From the NCBI GenBank assembly GCA_015521385.1, contig WAOH01000168.1, positions 1 through 27,665 of the forward strand: a DNA stretch of 27,665 nt. The letters run 5' to 3'. The position numbers and the translations under genes are program-made. The stretch's first letter is position 1. Each line of letters opens with the position of its first letter. The stretch is from Thermoproteota archaeon. GTDB taxonomy: Archaea; Korarchaeota; Korarchaeia; Korarchaeales; Korarchaeaceae. The notes below the pieces were generated by a model, which was given only the letters and a program-made list of their open reading frames with translations, was not told the origin of the DNA and did not search any database. Of the stretch, positions 6,664-14,606 are shown in pieces.

Positions 6664-7646
6664 GGAAGTGCGATTTATGCGGGCTCAATGAGGCTGTTTA
6701 TACAGACCTCAGCAGCGGGATATCTATCTGCGCGGACTGTCTCATGAAATCCGTGAGGAGGAGGGCTTGGCGGGTCTTGAGGGAGGAGTTGATCCCCGGA
6801 GACAGGGTCATGGTCGCTCATTCGGGAGGAAAGGACAGTTCACTGGCCCTTCTCCTAACAAAGGAGTTCGCTGACTCTCATCCCGAAATGAAACTAAGCC
6901 TGCTCTCGGTTACAGTGGATGAGGGGACCTTCTACAGGAGGGCCTCTGTTGAACTCGCGAAGAGACTGGCTAGTGAGCTCGGAGTGAGGCACAGAACATA
7001 CGCTATGGAGGAGATACACGGCCTCTCTATAGAGGAACTTGATTTCAAGCTTCCGGCCAACTGGAAGAGGAGTCCTTGCACCTACTGCGGGGTCCTCAGG
7101 AGACAGGCCCTAAACGCTATTGCTAGGGAGATAGGGGCGACTGTCGTGGTGACAGGGCACAATCTGGATGATCTGGTTCAGACGGCGGCGATGAACCTCT
7201 CTAGGGGGGATATAAATGCCCTAGTGAAGACCCTTAGACACGAGAGGAAGATCGGAGAGGGGCTGATACCCAGGATAAGGCCGTTAAAGATGGTCTATGA
7301 GAGGGAAGTCGCTACCCTAGTCGTGGCTAAGGGGATTCCCGCCCACCTCGGGAAATGCCCCTTCACCCAAGGTATGAGGATAGGTATCAGGAGGGAGATA
7401 GACGATCTGGAGGACGAGATCCCTGGTTCCAAGGTCAAGGCCCTCCAAACATTCTCTCTGATATCGAACGGGCTGCATGCAGATGTGCAACTCAGGAGAT
7501 GCCGTATATGCGGTGAACCGACGACAACGGAAGTTTGCAAGGCATGCCAATTTAAGAGAGAATTATCCTCCTTGCTGAACCGGGACCTAGTCCATCCGCT
7601 TAACTTAGAAAGGGTTAGGAGGGACAGGGACGTCGTATGGGGCTAG
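6660..7646 (+). CDS. ttuA: TtuA/Ncs6-family tRNA 2-thiolation enzyme
   Basis: PP-loop ATPase that adenylates tRNA uridine or ribothymidine and installs sulfur at C2 using sulfur from a ubiquitin-like carrier. 328 residues. Order of motifs: N-terminal zinc finger (Cys4, Cys7, Cys24, Cys27), PP-loop SGGKDS (55-60), the Fe-S cysteines PCTYCG (140, 143) and GKCPF (233), GHNLDDLVQT (166-175), and a C-terminal zinc finger CRICGEP/CKACQ. All residues expected for the [4Fe-4S] TtuA/CTU1 type are present. Start is TTG 6660, overlapping the upstream stop. It cannot be told from sequence whether the target is U54 (TtuA) or U34 (Ncs6/CtuA). The TAG stop shares CTAG with the apgM stop on the other strand. 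Confidence 0.92.
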   Translation: MRKCDLCGLNEAVYTDLSSGISICADCLMKSVRRRAWRVLREELIPGDRVMVAHSGGKDSSLALLLTKEFADSHPEMKLSLLSVTVDEGTFYRRASVELAKRLASELGVRHRTYAMEEIHGLSIEELDFKLPANWKRSPCTYCGVLRRQALNAIAREIGATVVVTGHNLDDLVQTAAMNLSRGDINALVKTLRHERKIGEGLIPRIRPLKMVYEREVATLVVAKGIPAHLGKCPFTQGMRIGIRREIDDLEDEIPGSKVKALQTFSLISNGLHADVQLRRCRICGEPTTTEVCKACQFKRELSSLLNRDLVHPLNLERVRRDRDVVWG

Positions 7647-8941
7647 ATCTTGAGGGGAGTTAGCTCCTCCTTCCTCGGTATGTACCACCTCCTAGCGGGT
7701 AGCGGTCTCAGACCGTACTCCAAGGCCCTATCAGAGTAATTCAGGATTAGTTTCATCAAATCCCCTCCTAGGAACCAACCCGCGCCTCCCAGCGATGCAT
7801 CCAGCTCGTGGAAATTAGAGGCGTCGTCTCTAGGCAAACCACTTCCGAAGAAGAGGATCGGGACCGGGTCCCCGCTATGCTTCCCCAGCAGGCAGGGAGT
7901 GGCGTGATCTCCCGTTATCACTATTAGTAGGTCCTCGGGTGGATCTGTGACCTGCTCCAGCGCTTCGTCTATTCTCTCAAGGACCTCCATCTTCAGCTTG
8001 GGGTCTTTCTTGTGGGAGGCCACATCGGTGCCCTTCATATGTACGTAAACGAAGTCGAACTCCTCCAGCAGATCAAGCGCTTCCCTGACCTTCCCGCGGA
8101 AATTGGAGTCGGGGAGCCCTGTAGCCCCCTCCGGATGGTGAACCTCGAAGCCCAGAGCTCTAGCTATTCCCTTGTACATGGGTCCCGCAGCTACAGCTGC
8201 CGGTTTAAACCCCCATCTAACGCTGAACCTCTCCAGATTAACGGGTTTCGAGGCCCCTCTAGGTAGTATGAAGTTGGCCGGTGGTTTGCCCTCTCTCGCC
8301 CTCCTGTCATTGATCTCATGCCCCTTGAGGATCTTGTAAGATCTGGTTAGGAACTCCTTCAGGGCCTCGGCTGTTTTCACCGCGTCCTCCTCCATAGGAA
8401 GGGGCTCCAAGACAGGATATCCCACCTCATGCGGATCTACATCGGTTACTTGACTGCTCAAACCGTCACCCCTCAGGATGAGGAAGCCCCTGTGCTCTAG
8501 AGTATGCACGAATTCAGCCTTCACCTGACCTCCTAAGAGGCTCATCTCTGATATCTCTGAGGCTAGAGTCTCGGCATCCTCTCCCGATATTCTCCCTGCC
8601 CTCCTGTCCTCCACTATTAATTCTCCATTTCTCTCGGAAACTGTGGCGAAGTTTGCTCTGAAGGCGACCCCATCTCTCAGGACTATTCCCTCTCCTAGGG
8701 CCTCGAAGATCCCCCTCCCTGGGTACTCCTCATCCAAGTCGTAGCCGAACAGGGAGAGGTGCCCTGTGTCACTGCCAGGCGGGATGCCCGGCGCTATCGG
8801 GTACTGCATGCCCAGCAGACCCTTGGATGCCATTAGATCCATGTTCGGTATTTCGGCAGCTTGGAGGGGGGTTAGATACCCCAAGGAGGGATGTGGCCTA
8901 TCACCCAGCCCGTCTAAGATGATGAGCATTACCTTTTTCAT
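7643..8941 (-). CDS. apgM: 2,3-bisphosphoglycerate-independent phosphoglycerate mutase, archaeal type
   Basis: Interconverts 3- and 2-phosphoglycerate in glycolysis/gluconeogenesis; a metal-dependent alkaline-phosphatase-fold enzyme. 432 residues, close to the archaeal ApgM norm. Begins MKKVMLIILDGLGDRP (metal Asp), then PPGSDTGHLSLFGYD with the nucleophile Ser, a PGRGIFEALG block, YVHMKGTDVASHKKD, and the C-terminal metal site ITGDHATPCLLGKHSGDPVP. The frame is open 45 codons further upstream, but ATG 8941 starts the conserved core and is about 25 nt from the A/T box at 8961-8970, so it is probably leaderless. Its stop is within a CTAG shared with ttuA. Confidence 0.95.
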   Translation of the reverse strand: MKKVMLIILDGLGDRPHPSLGYLTPLQAAEIPNMDLMASKGLLGMQYPIAPGIPPGSDTGHLSLFGYDLDEEYPGRGIFEALGEGIVLRDGVAFRANFATVSERNGELIVEDRRAGRISGEDAETLASEISEMSLLGGQVKAEFVHTLEHRGFLILRGDGLSSQVTDVDPHEVGYPVLEPLPMEEDAVKTAEALKEFLTRSYKILKGHEINDRRAREGKPPANFILPRGASKPVNLERFSVRWGFKPAAVAAGPMYKGIARALGFEVHHPEGATGLPDSNFRGKVREALDLLEEFDFVYVHMKGTDVASHKKDPKLKMEVLERIDEALEQVTDPPEDLLIVITGDHATPCLLGKHSGDPVPILFFGSGLPRDDASNFHELDASLGGAGWFLGGDLMKLILNYSDRALEYGLRPLPARRWYIPRKEELTPLKI

Positions 8942-8960
8942 ACGATTTTTGAACTGCCCC

Positions 8961-8970
8961 TTATTTAATA
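8961..8970. promoter_or_regulatory. Shared A/T box of the apgM and first PAC2 divergent promoters
   Basis: TTATTTAATA with TTAA centred at 8966.5. It is about 25 nt from the apgM ATG (8941) and about 36 nt from the PAC2 ATG (9003). It is the only good A/T element in this 61-bp spacer. Confidence 0.55.
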
Positions 8971-9002
8971 CGTCCCCCCTCCTTAGGGGAAGGGTAGGGG
9001 AA

Positions 9003-9770
9003 ATGGGGTGGATGAAGGTTAAAGAGATCTCAGAGCCTATGGAGGCTGACGTGGCCGTGCTTGGGTTTCCGGGCATGGCTAATGTGGGCGAGCAGGTGAT
9101 AACCTACCTGATAAAGAATTTAGACCCGGTTCCCATAGCCAAGGTGTACTCGGAGTATCTCATGTTCCCGAACAACATGGTGGGCATCTCCGTGCTTGAG
9201 GAGGGAAGGTTTGCCCTCCCGTCGATATCCGTATTTCAATCTAAAAACCCGTCTCTAGCCCTAGTGACCAGCGACGTCCAGCCAGTCCCGTGGGGAGGAA
9301 TGGAGGTGGCGAATAAGGTCCTAGAGATCCTCGGTAAGATGGGAGTCACTAAAACGGTCGTGGTGACGGGTTTCGTGGACGAGAACTATGCTGGCAAAGT
9401 CCTAGCTTTCGGCGATGATGAAGAGTTGTTGAATAGGTTTTTAGAGGCCGGTGCCCTGAAGGAGAGCCTAATTAAGTCCGTCATCGGCTTGGCGGGATCG
9501 ATGCTCGGCATGGCCAAGATAAGGGGGCTTAACAGCGTTGTACTGAGCGGAGTGGCTCCCGATTATTCACCCGATCCCAAGGCGGCGAAGGGGGTACTTG
9601 AGATCCTAGATAGGACCTTTTCCTTGGGTCTGGACTTCGAGGTGATAGACAAGCAGATAGAGGAGATAGAAAGGATAAAGAGTGAGCTGATAAAGGAGAT
9701 AGAACGCAGGATCCGGGAGGAACTAGGAGGACACGGTGAGATGGATGAGTCCGCGGAGTACGTCGGGTAG
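9003..9770 (+). CDS. PAC2-family proteasome assembly chaperone (first paralogue)
   Basis: 255-residue member of the PAC2/PbaA-PbaB family, which helps assemble archaeal 20S proteasome alpha rings; some members have other or unknown roles. Family features: VAVLGFPGMANVGEQVITYLI at the start, VYSEYLMFPN, LALVTSDVQPVPWGG, VVVTGFVDENY, GLAGSMLGMAKIRG and a DPKAAKGVLEILDR segment, then a charged helical tail (about 215-245). The C-terminus is EYVG. ATG 9003 has GGGG just upstream, and ATG 9012 is an alternative. It is the first gene of a PAC2-PadR-DUF354-ORF operon and a paralogue of 12765-13538. Confidence 0.88.
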   Translation: MGWMKVKEISEPMEADVAVLGFPGMANVGEQVITYLIKNLDPVPIAKVYSEYLMFPNNMVGISVLEEGRFALPSISVFQSKNPSLALVTSDVQPVPWGGMEVANKVLEILGKMGVTKTVVVTGFVDENYAGKVLAFGDDEELLNRFLEAGALKESLIKSVIGLAGSMLGMAKIRGLNSVVLSGVAPDYSPDPKAAKGVLEILDRTFSLGLDFEVIDKQIEEIERIKSELIKEIERRIREELGGHGEMDESAEYVG

Positions 9771-10119
9771 ACTCCCTGCGCCTCTTCAGAGGCTGAAGGA
9801 CAAGCTGACCAAGGAGAACCTTTGGCTATATGTATTATCCATCCTCAGGGAGAGGCCAGCGTACCCCTATGAGATCTCGGATCTCATAGAGGAGAAATTC
9901 GGGTGGAGACCTGCTAGGGTGACGGCCTACATAGTGATGAGGTCCCTCAAATCCAAGGGATACGTGAAGATGTCGAAGAGGAAGGGTGAGGACACCGGTA
10001 AGATGCGTAATTACTACGAGATAACTGAGTCCGGACGCAAGCTCCTCGACGAAGGTCTCGCATTCCTTGAGAAGACGCTGGAATCCCTCAAGAGGGAGTC
10101 CGAGGGAAGGAAGGACTGA
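9745..10119 (+). CDS. PadR-family winged-helix transcriptional regulator
   Basis: 124-residue PadR-type repressor. A winged helix-turn-helix is visible: LWLYVLSILRERPAYPYEISDLIEEKFGW, then VTAYIVMRSLKSKGYVKM, then the wing KMRNYYEITESGRKLLDEG, with a C-terminal helix for dimerisation. ATG 9745 is chosen because GGTGA (9735-9739) lies 5 nt upstream. The frame is also open from GTG 9736. It overlaps the end of the PAC2 gene by 26 bp and its stop directly abuts the DUF354 ATG, so the three are one transcription unit. Ligand and target are unknown; autoregulation at the apgM/PAC2 promoter is possible but not shown. Confidence 0.85.
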   Translation: MSPRSTSGRLPAPLQRLKDKLTKENLWLYVLSILRERPAYPYEISDLIEEKFGWRPARVTAYIVMRSLKSKGYVKMSKRKGEDTGKMRNYYEITESGRKLLDEGLAFLEKTLESLKRESEGRKD

Positions 10120-11154
10120 ATGAAGATCTGGCTGGATGTCATAACACCCAAGCAGGCCAGACTGATGACTGCTATAGCTTCCTTCCTGAATTCGGATTAC
10201 CTCATAACCGTGAAGGGGTTGAAAGAGTCGGTGTCGCTGCTTGAAAGGCTCGGGGGCAATTATAAGGTCGTGGGGAGATATGCCATAGGGGGGCTCAAGG
10301 ACAAGCTCTTGTCCTACGCTGAGAGGGTTGAGTTGCTGTTAGACACCGTTGTAGATTTTGATCCGGACGTCTTGATATCTTTCTCCTCGCCTGAGGCTGT
10401 TAGGGTGGCTTTTGGTCTCTCGATCAGGGCCATCACAATGAACGACACTCCCCATTCGTACCACGTCGCTAGGCTCACCTTCCCCCTTTCATGGAGAGTC
10501 GTTTACCCTGAGGCAATTCCACGGAGTGAGATGATCGGATTAGGAGCTTCTGAAAGCTCCTTAATCTCCTACGCAGGCGTAGACGAGGTCGCTTGGGTGA
10601 GGGATTACGTCCTATCGACGCCACCCTCTAGCAGGGAGTTCAGGGTATTCATAAGACCCGAGGAGAGCGGCGCCTCCTATCTGCTCGGGAAAGGTAGGTC
10701 TATAGCGCTGGAACTCGTGGAGACCGCCCTAGAGATGGGAGCGGAGGTCTTAATCAAACCTAGATATGAGCACCAAGTCGGGGAACTCACCAAGGTGAGG
10801 GCCTTCAGGGAGGGAAGGCTCACCATTCTGAGGGATACCGTGGACACGCTGGACCTATTCAGCAAGATCTCCCTCGTGATAACTGGTGGAGGAACCATGG
10901 CAAGGGAGGCGGCTCTCTTGGGAACACCATCCATATCTGTATTCCCGCTCGATGTGAAACTGCACGTCAACGAGTACCTGAGAGGGAGGGGGTTCCCCAT
11001 CTGGAGGGCTAGGAGATTTGAAGAGGCCAGGCGTCTGGTTATGGACATACTTAGGGACCCCGATTCCTTCGTCGTGGACACGAGGGATATGTTGCTCGCT
11101 CTCGAGGATCCCAGAGAGGTCGTCGGTTCCATAATAGGTGAGATCAATGGTTAG
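10120..11154 (+). CDS. DUF354 family protein (glycosyltransferase/epimerase-like fold)
   Basis: 344 residues. The start MKIWLDVITPKQARLMTAI and the C-terminal ITGGGTMAREAALLGTPSISVFP motif are typical of DUF354, an archaeal family related to GT-B glycosyltransferases and UDP-GlcNAc 2-epimerases. Between them are PDVLISFSSPEAVRVAFGL, NDTPHSYHVARLTFPL and FRVFIRPEES. The glycine-rich GGGTMAREA region would bind a nucleotide-sugar phosphate in the related folds. Activity is unknown. The ATG immediately follows the PadR stop with no gap. A short orphan ORF overlaps the 3' end. Confidence 0.85.
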   Translation: MKIWLDVITPKQARLMTAIASFLNSDYLITVKGLKESVSLLERLGGNYKVVGRYAIGGLKDKLLSYAERVELLLDTVVDFDPDVLISFSSPEAVRVAFGLSIRAITMNDTPHSYHVARLTFPLSWRVVYPEAIPRSEMIGLGASESSLISYAGVDEVAWVRDYVLSTPPSSREFRVFIRPEESGASYLLGKGRSIALELVETALEMGAEVLIKPRYEHQVGELTKVRAFREGRLTILRDTVDTLDLFSKISLVITGGGTMAREAALLGTPSISVFPLDVKLHVNEYLRGRGFPIWRARRFEEARRLVMDILRDPDSFVVDTRDMLLALEDPREVVGSIIGEING

Positions 11155-11401
11155 GAGAGTAGCCTACCTCCGTCGATGCGGCACCCTCCCCGACGGGGTT
11201 CCCATAGAGACGGATAAGGGATGGGAAGACATCATCAGGACCCTCCTCGGAGTGGACTCCGTGGTGATCGACGGCAACTGCTCCGATCCAGATGCCTCCC
11301 TCGTCGCTTTCCTGGCTAGATTGTTGGACAAGGACGTTTACTGGACGGGTCAGAGACCTAGAGGGCTGCTAGCCAAGCTGGTCACTGGGAGGTTCGAGTA
11401 G
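11147..11401 (+). CDS. Small conserved-looking protein of unknown function
   Basis: 84 residues, not recognised. Its ATG lies inside the end of the DUF354 gene, and GGTGA (11137-11141) is placed 5 nt upstream, which supports real translation. It looks globular: a start VRRVAYLRRCGTLPDGVP, then SVVIDGNCSDPDASLVAFLARLLDKDVYWTG, a strand-turn-helix-strand pattern. Two cysteines (one in RRCGT, one in NCSDPD) are not spaced as a metal site. The last 33 bp overlap the convergent disulfide reductase gene. Its place at the end of the PAC2-PadR-DUF354 unit suggests a linked role. Confidence 0.65.
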   Translation: MVRRVAYLRRCGTLPDGVPIETDKGWEDIIRTLLGVDSVVIDGNCSDPDASLVAFLARLLDKDVYWTGQRPRGLLAKLVTGRFE

Positions 11402-12712
11402 CCTGTACTTCCTGCTCATCCCCTCCGCAGCTACCGCTATCGGGTCTAGCAGATCACACACCTCCGGCTGATATGCGAACTCCATCAGCCTGATGTCCTG
11501 CACACGGAAGCCCGCGTAGATGGCGGCCGTCAGGAAGACCACCCTCTCCCTAACTCCTCTCCTGCCGAAGACCTGAGCGCCCAGCAGTTTTCCCTCGGGA
11601 TCAGTCACCAGCCACACCACGAACTTGTCCCTCTCCGGCATGTATCTCGGGAGGTCGGACCCCGCGAACCTGAATGCCCTGTACTCCATCCCGAGCTTCT
11701 CCGCCTTACTGGCCGATATTCCGACCCCGCCGAACCAGTAGTCTCCCACAGAGACTAGATACGGGGAGAGGGCTCCTTTGTATCTGATCTTGAGGCCTGC
11801 TGCATTTTCGGCCGCTATCCTACCTTGGACAAGCGCGGTTGATGCCAGACCCGTAGCAGTCGGTTGACCTGTGACGAAATCCCTCACCTCAGCCACATCA
11901 CCGGCTGCTAGAACGTGGGGATCTGATGTGAAGAGGTAATCGTTCACCTTGACGGCTCCCGTTTCACCTATCTCCAACCCAGAAGCGGCAGCCAGGTCCG
12001 AGTTGGGCTTGGCCCCTATGACGACCACGGCAGTCTCGGCCTCTATCTTCCCGGCAGGAGTTACGACGTATTGGAGCCTGCCACCCGATCCCTCCAACTT
12101 GATCATGGGGGCCTTCAGCTTCACCTTGACTCCCATGTCAGCGAGCGCCTTGGCTACGGACGATGCTATCGGAGGGTCTATCTTTCCGGGCATGAGTTGT
12201 TCCATCGCCTCTATTAGGGTCACATCTCGGCCGGTCCTAGCCAGCTCCGCTGCGACCTCTATTCCCGTAGCGCTACCACCAACCACGACCACCCTGTTTC
12301 CCAAGACCTTGATGAGCCTTTCAACGGATTCAACGTCCCACACGGTTCCGACCCCTTCTAGGTCCATGCCCTCAACCTTGGGGAATATGGGCTTGAGCCC
12401 GGTGGCTATTATCAGCCGATCGTACGGTATCTCATCTGTCTCTCCGTCTCTCTCGAAGATCAGTGTTTTATTCTCCAAGTCAACGCGTTTCGCTTCTGAT
12501 CTGAGCATCACGTTGATTCTTCCCTTTGGTGCCGACTCTATGACCGCTTCCAGAGGCAATCTACCTCCCAAGACCATGGGTAAGGCGCATGGATGGATGG
12601 AGACGTGCTTCCCCTTCTCTATCACATAGACATCCGAATCTGGATCCACCTTCTTCAAAACAGCCGCAGCTGTTTGTCCGGCTGTGCCATGCCCCACGAC
12701 CACGTACTGCAT
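11369..12712 (-). CDS. FAD-dependent pyridine nucleotide-disulfide oxidoreductase (NADH oxidase/CoA-disulfide reductase group)
   Basis: 447-residue flavoprotein. FAD site VVVGHGTAGQTAAAVLKK (4-21), then the redox-active Cys42 in SIHPCALPMVLGG, ATGLKPIFP, the NAD(P)H site VVVVGGSATGIEVAAELARTG, a second flavin motif VLAAGDVAEV, and a dimerisation domain from about 320. A single Cys near 42-43 is the mark of NADH oxidases and CoA-disulfide reductases; which of the two cannot be told. The frame opens at ATG 12734-12736, but ATG 12712 fits better: it puts the Cys at 42, as in the family, and lies about 30 nt from the A/T box. A general NAD(P)H-dependent thiol or oxygen detoxification role is likely. 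Confidence 0.9.
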   Translation of the reverse strand: MQYVVVGHGTAGQTAAAVLKKVDPDSDVYVIEKGKHVSIHPCALPMVLGGRLPLEAVIESAPKGRINVMLRSEAKRVDLENKTLIFERDGETDEIPYDRLIIATGLKPIFPKVEGMDLEGVGTVWDVESVERLIKVLGNRVVVVGGSATGIEVAAELARTGRDVTLIEAMEQLMPGKIDPPIASSVAKALADMGVKVKLKAPMIKLEGSGGRLQYVVTPAGKIEAETAVVVIGAKPNSDLAAASGLEIGETGAVKVNDYLFTSDPHVLAAGDVAEVRDFVTGQPTATGLASTALVQGRIAAENAAGLKIRYKGALSPYLVSVGDYWFGGVGISASKAEKLGMEYRAFRFAGSDLPRYMPERDKFVVWLVTDPEGKLLGAQVFGRRGVRERVVFLTAAIYAGFRVQDIRLMEFAYQPEVCDLLDPIAVAAEGMSRKYRLLEPPSDQLG

Positions 12713-12737
12713 CGGTATCCCAGAGACGGGCCTCATT

Positions 12738-12747
12738 GTTTAATATT
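12738..12747. promoter_or_regulatory. Shared A/T box of the disulfide reductase and second PAC2 divergent promoters
   Basis: GTTTAATATT with TTAA centred at 12741.5, about 29 nt from ATG 12712 on the minus strand and about 24 nt from ATG 12765 on the plus strand. No other A/T element is seen between the two genes. Confidence 0.6.
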
Positions 12748-12764
12748 GAGTTAAGGGATCCCTG

Positions 12765-13538
12765 ATGGGGAGCTCAGTGGGATACGTTGAACTAGTGAAA
12801 CTAGAGGAGGTTTCGCCGAGGAACCCCATCCTGATACAGGGGGTCCCGGGGCTCGGCCTGGTGGGGAAGATAGCGGCCAGCTACCTCATTAGGAAGTTCG
12901 AGGCCAAGAGGATAGCGGTCATTTACAGCGACTACCTGCCCCTGCCGGATGGATCCTCCGGTGTGAGGGTCGAGGAAGATGAGATACAACCCCCTACCTA
13001 CGAGATCTACCTAGTTGAGGGGCCCGAGAACGACATTTTGGTGCTCACCTCTGAGGTTCAGCCTATTGCCTTCGGTCAGTACAAGATAGGGGAGCTCGTG
13101 TTGGATTTCGCCCAAGAGCTCGGTGTTACCACGGTCATTACGATGGGAGGATACGTCCCAGGGTCGCCCGATGTGACCGGGGTCTTTGCCTGCACCAACG
13201 ATGAGGACTTCATGAAGGTGCTGGAGTCCGCGGGCGTCAAACCCTTAACCGGTGGTTACGTGACAGGGGCGGCGGGCCTCCTAGTCGGGCTCGCGGACCT
13301 CAGGGGATTGACGAGCGCCTGTCTCCTTGGAACCACCAGTGGTGCTTTCCCCGATCCCAAGGCGTCAAAGATGGTGTTGGAAGTTATCGATTCCCTGTAT
13401 GGCCTGAATATAGACCTAGAGGAGTTGAAGAGGGAAGCGGAAATGGCTGAAGAGATGATCAAGGAAGAGATAAAGCTGGGCGAGGGGGCCGAGTACAAGC
13501 CAGAGGAGGAAGAGAAGGGACTTCCCTACCACGGCTGA
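12765..13538 (+). CDS. PAC2-family proteasome assembly chaperone (second paralogue)
   Basis: 257-residue PAC2/PbaB-type protein. Conserved segments: PILIQGVPGLGLVGKIAASYLI, AVIYSDYLPLPDG, DILVLTSEVQPIAFGQYK, VITMGGYVPG, GAAGLLVGLADLRGLTSACLLGTTSG, FPDPKASKMVLEVIDSLYGL, then an acidic helical tail and a C-terminus of PYHG. Like the first paralogue it ends Tyr-x-Gly; known HbYX tails have Tyr in the second-last position. ATG 12765 is about 24 nt from the shared A/T box and probably leaderless; GTG 12777 is an alternative. Single-gene unit. The two paralogues may form the hetero-pair used for alpha-ring assembly. Confidence 0.88.
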   Translation: MGSSVGYVELVKLEEVSPRNPILIQGVPGLGLVGKIAASYLIRKFEAKRIAVIYSDYLPLPDGSSGVRVEEDEIQPPTYEIYLVEGPENDILVLTSEVQPIAFGQYKIGELVLDFAQELGVTTVITMGGYVPGSPDVTGVFACTNDEDFMKVLESAGVKPLTGGYVTGAAGLLVGLADLRGLTSACLLGTTSGAFPDPKASKMVLEVIDSLYGLNIDLEELKREAEMAEEMIKEEIKLGEGAEYKPEEEEKGLPYHG

Positions 13539-13612
13539 TGCCCAAGTAGATGTCGTCACGGTCACCTGCTAACTTAAAAGACGAGATACCTCACTATAGT
13601 GGGAGCTGAAGG

Positions 13613-14605
13613 ATGCCTAGGAGAGACGATGAGATACCCGTGTACACACCCGAACTTCCCTACCAGCCCAAAATTAGCGGGAGGATACTGCTAGCCGCTG
13701 CCCTCGTGATCCTCCTACTCATAGCCTCCTTCCTGAGCGTGTATACCGTTGAACTGGGTTATGCAGCCGTTACGGTAGATCCCTTCACAGGAGAGATAGC
13801 GGGACCCGTCATAGGCCCTAAAGTGGCCTTCAAGATGCCTTGGCAGTCGGTCAAGAAGGTCTACATCGCCACGGATGCCGTTCACATGTGGACAGATGTC
13901 AACGCCGTACAGCGTGGCTATGGCAGCGCCATAGGAGATTATCCGGCCATAGAATCCCTGACCAAGGATGGGCTACAGGCATGGGTGGATCTGACAGTAA
14001 GGTGGCACATAATCCCGAGCTCGGTACCTAAGCTCGTTGAGTCCTATCCCGCTCTGGATTACGAGGAAAAGCTGATAATACCCGAGATCAGGAAGATAGC
14101 TAGGGATGTCCTCTCCAAGTACGAGGCGGCCGAGGTACCCGTGGCCAGGGACAGGATAAGCGGCGAGATATTCAATCTCCTCCAAGAGGTATTCGCCAAG
14201 GACGAGACGACAGGAGGAGGCATAGTGATAGACGAGGTCTACGTCAGGAACATCAAGCTTCCGGAGGAGTTCCTCAAGGCCATCCAGGAGAAGCTAACAT
14301 CTCAGCAGAGAATGATAGCTGCCTACTACGACAGAAACAGGACTATAATACTCGCTAACGCCTCAGCCACCGCCAAGGTGCTCGAGGCAGAAGGTGAGGC
14401 GAAGTCCAGGATCATAATAGCCAATGGGACGGCGAGGTCCATAGACATACTCGTCAAATCCGGGGCGGATCCGGATAAGATAGCGCCTCTCGTCATCTAC
14501 TTGGAGGGATTGAAGGACATAGCCAAGTCGAACGCGACCATAATAGTCACGGCCGGGGAGGCTACCCCTATTATGTATCCCATACAGCCTAGTGTGGGTG
14601 GTTGA
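13613..14605 (+). CDS. SPFH/band 7 (prohibitin-like) membrane protein
   Basis: 330-residue stomatin/prohibitin-type protein anchored by one N-terminal hydrophobic segment (about 25-47, ILLAAALVILLLIASFL) with the rest outside or on the membrane surface. The SPFH domain covers about 48-230 (VELGYAAVTVDPFTGEIAGP, WVDLTVRWHI, DVLSKYEAAEVPVARDRISG, IVIDEVYVRNIKLPEEFLKAIQEKL) and is followed by an Ala/Glu-rich coiled-coil segment (TAKVLEAEGEAKSR). Such proteins oligomerise into membrane scaffolds that regulate proteases or transporters. No NfeD-type or protease gene is adjacent. ATG 13613 has GGAG upstream. DUF296 follows with overlapping or very short spacing. Confidence 0.88.
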   Translation: MPRRDDEIPVYTPELPYQPKISGRILLAAALVILLLIASFLSVYTVELGYAAVTVDPFTGEIAGPVIGPKVAFKMPWQSVKKVYIATDAVHMWTDVNAVQRGYGSAIGDYPAIESLTKDGLQAWVDLTVRWHIIPSSVPKLVESYPALDYEEKLIIPEIRKIARDVLSKYEAAEVPVARDRISGEIFNLLQEVFAKDETTGGGIVIDEVYVRNIKLPEEFLKAIQEKLTSQQRMIAAYYDRNRTIILANASATAKVLEAEGEAKSRIIIANGTARSIDILVKSGADPDKIAPLVIYLEGLKDIAKSNATIIVTAGEATPIMYPIQPSVGG

Positions 14606-14606
14606 G

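Noticed and set aside
8942..9076. Upstream extension of apgM by 45 codons
   Set aside because: It runs through the promoter and into the PAC2 gene; ATG 8941 precedes the conserved core directly.
11949..12629. Long plus-strand open frame (226 codons) opposite the disulfide reductase
   Set aside because: Low-complexity translation; the opposite strand encodes an intact flavoprotein with FAD, Cys and NAD motifs.
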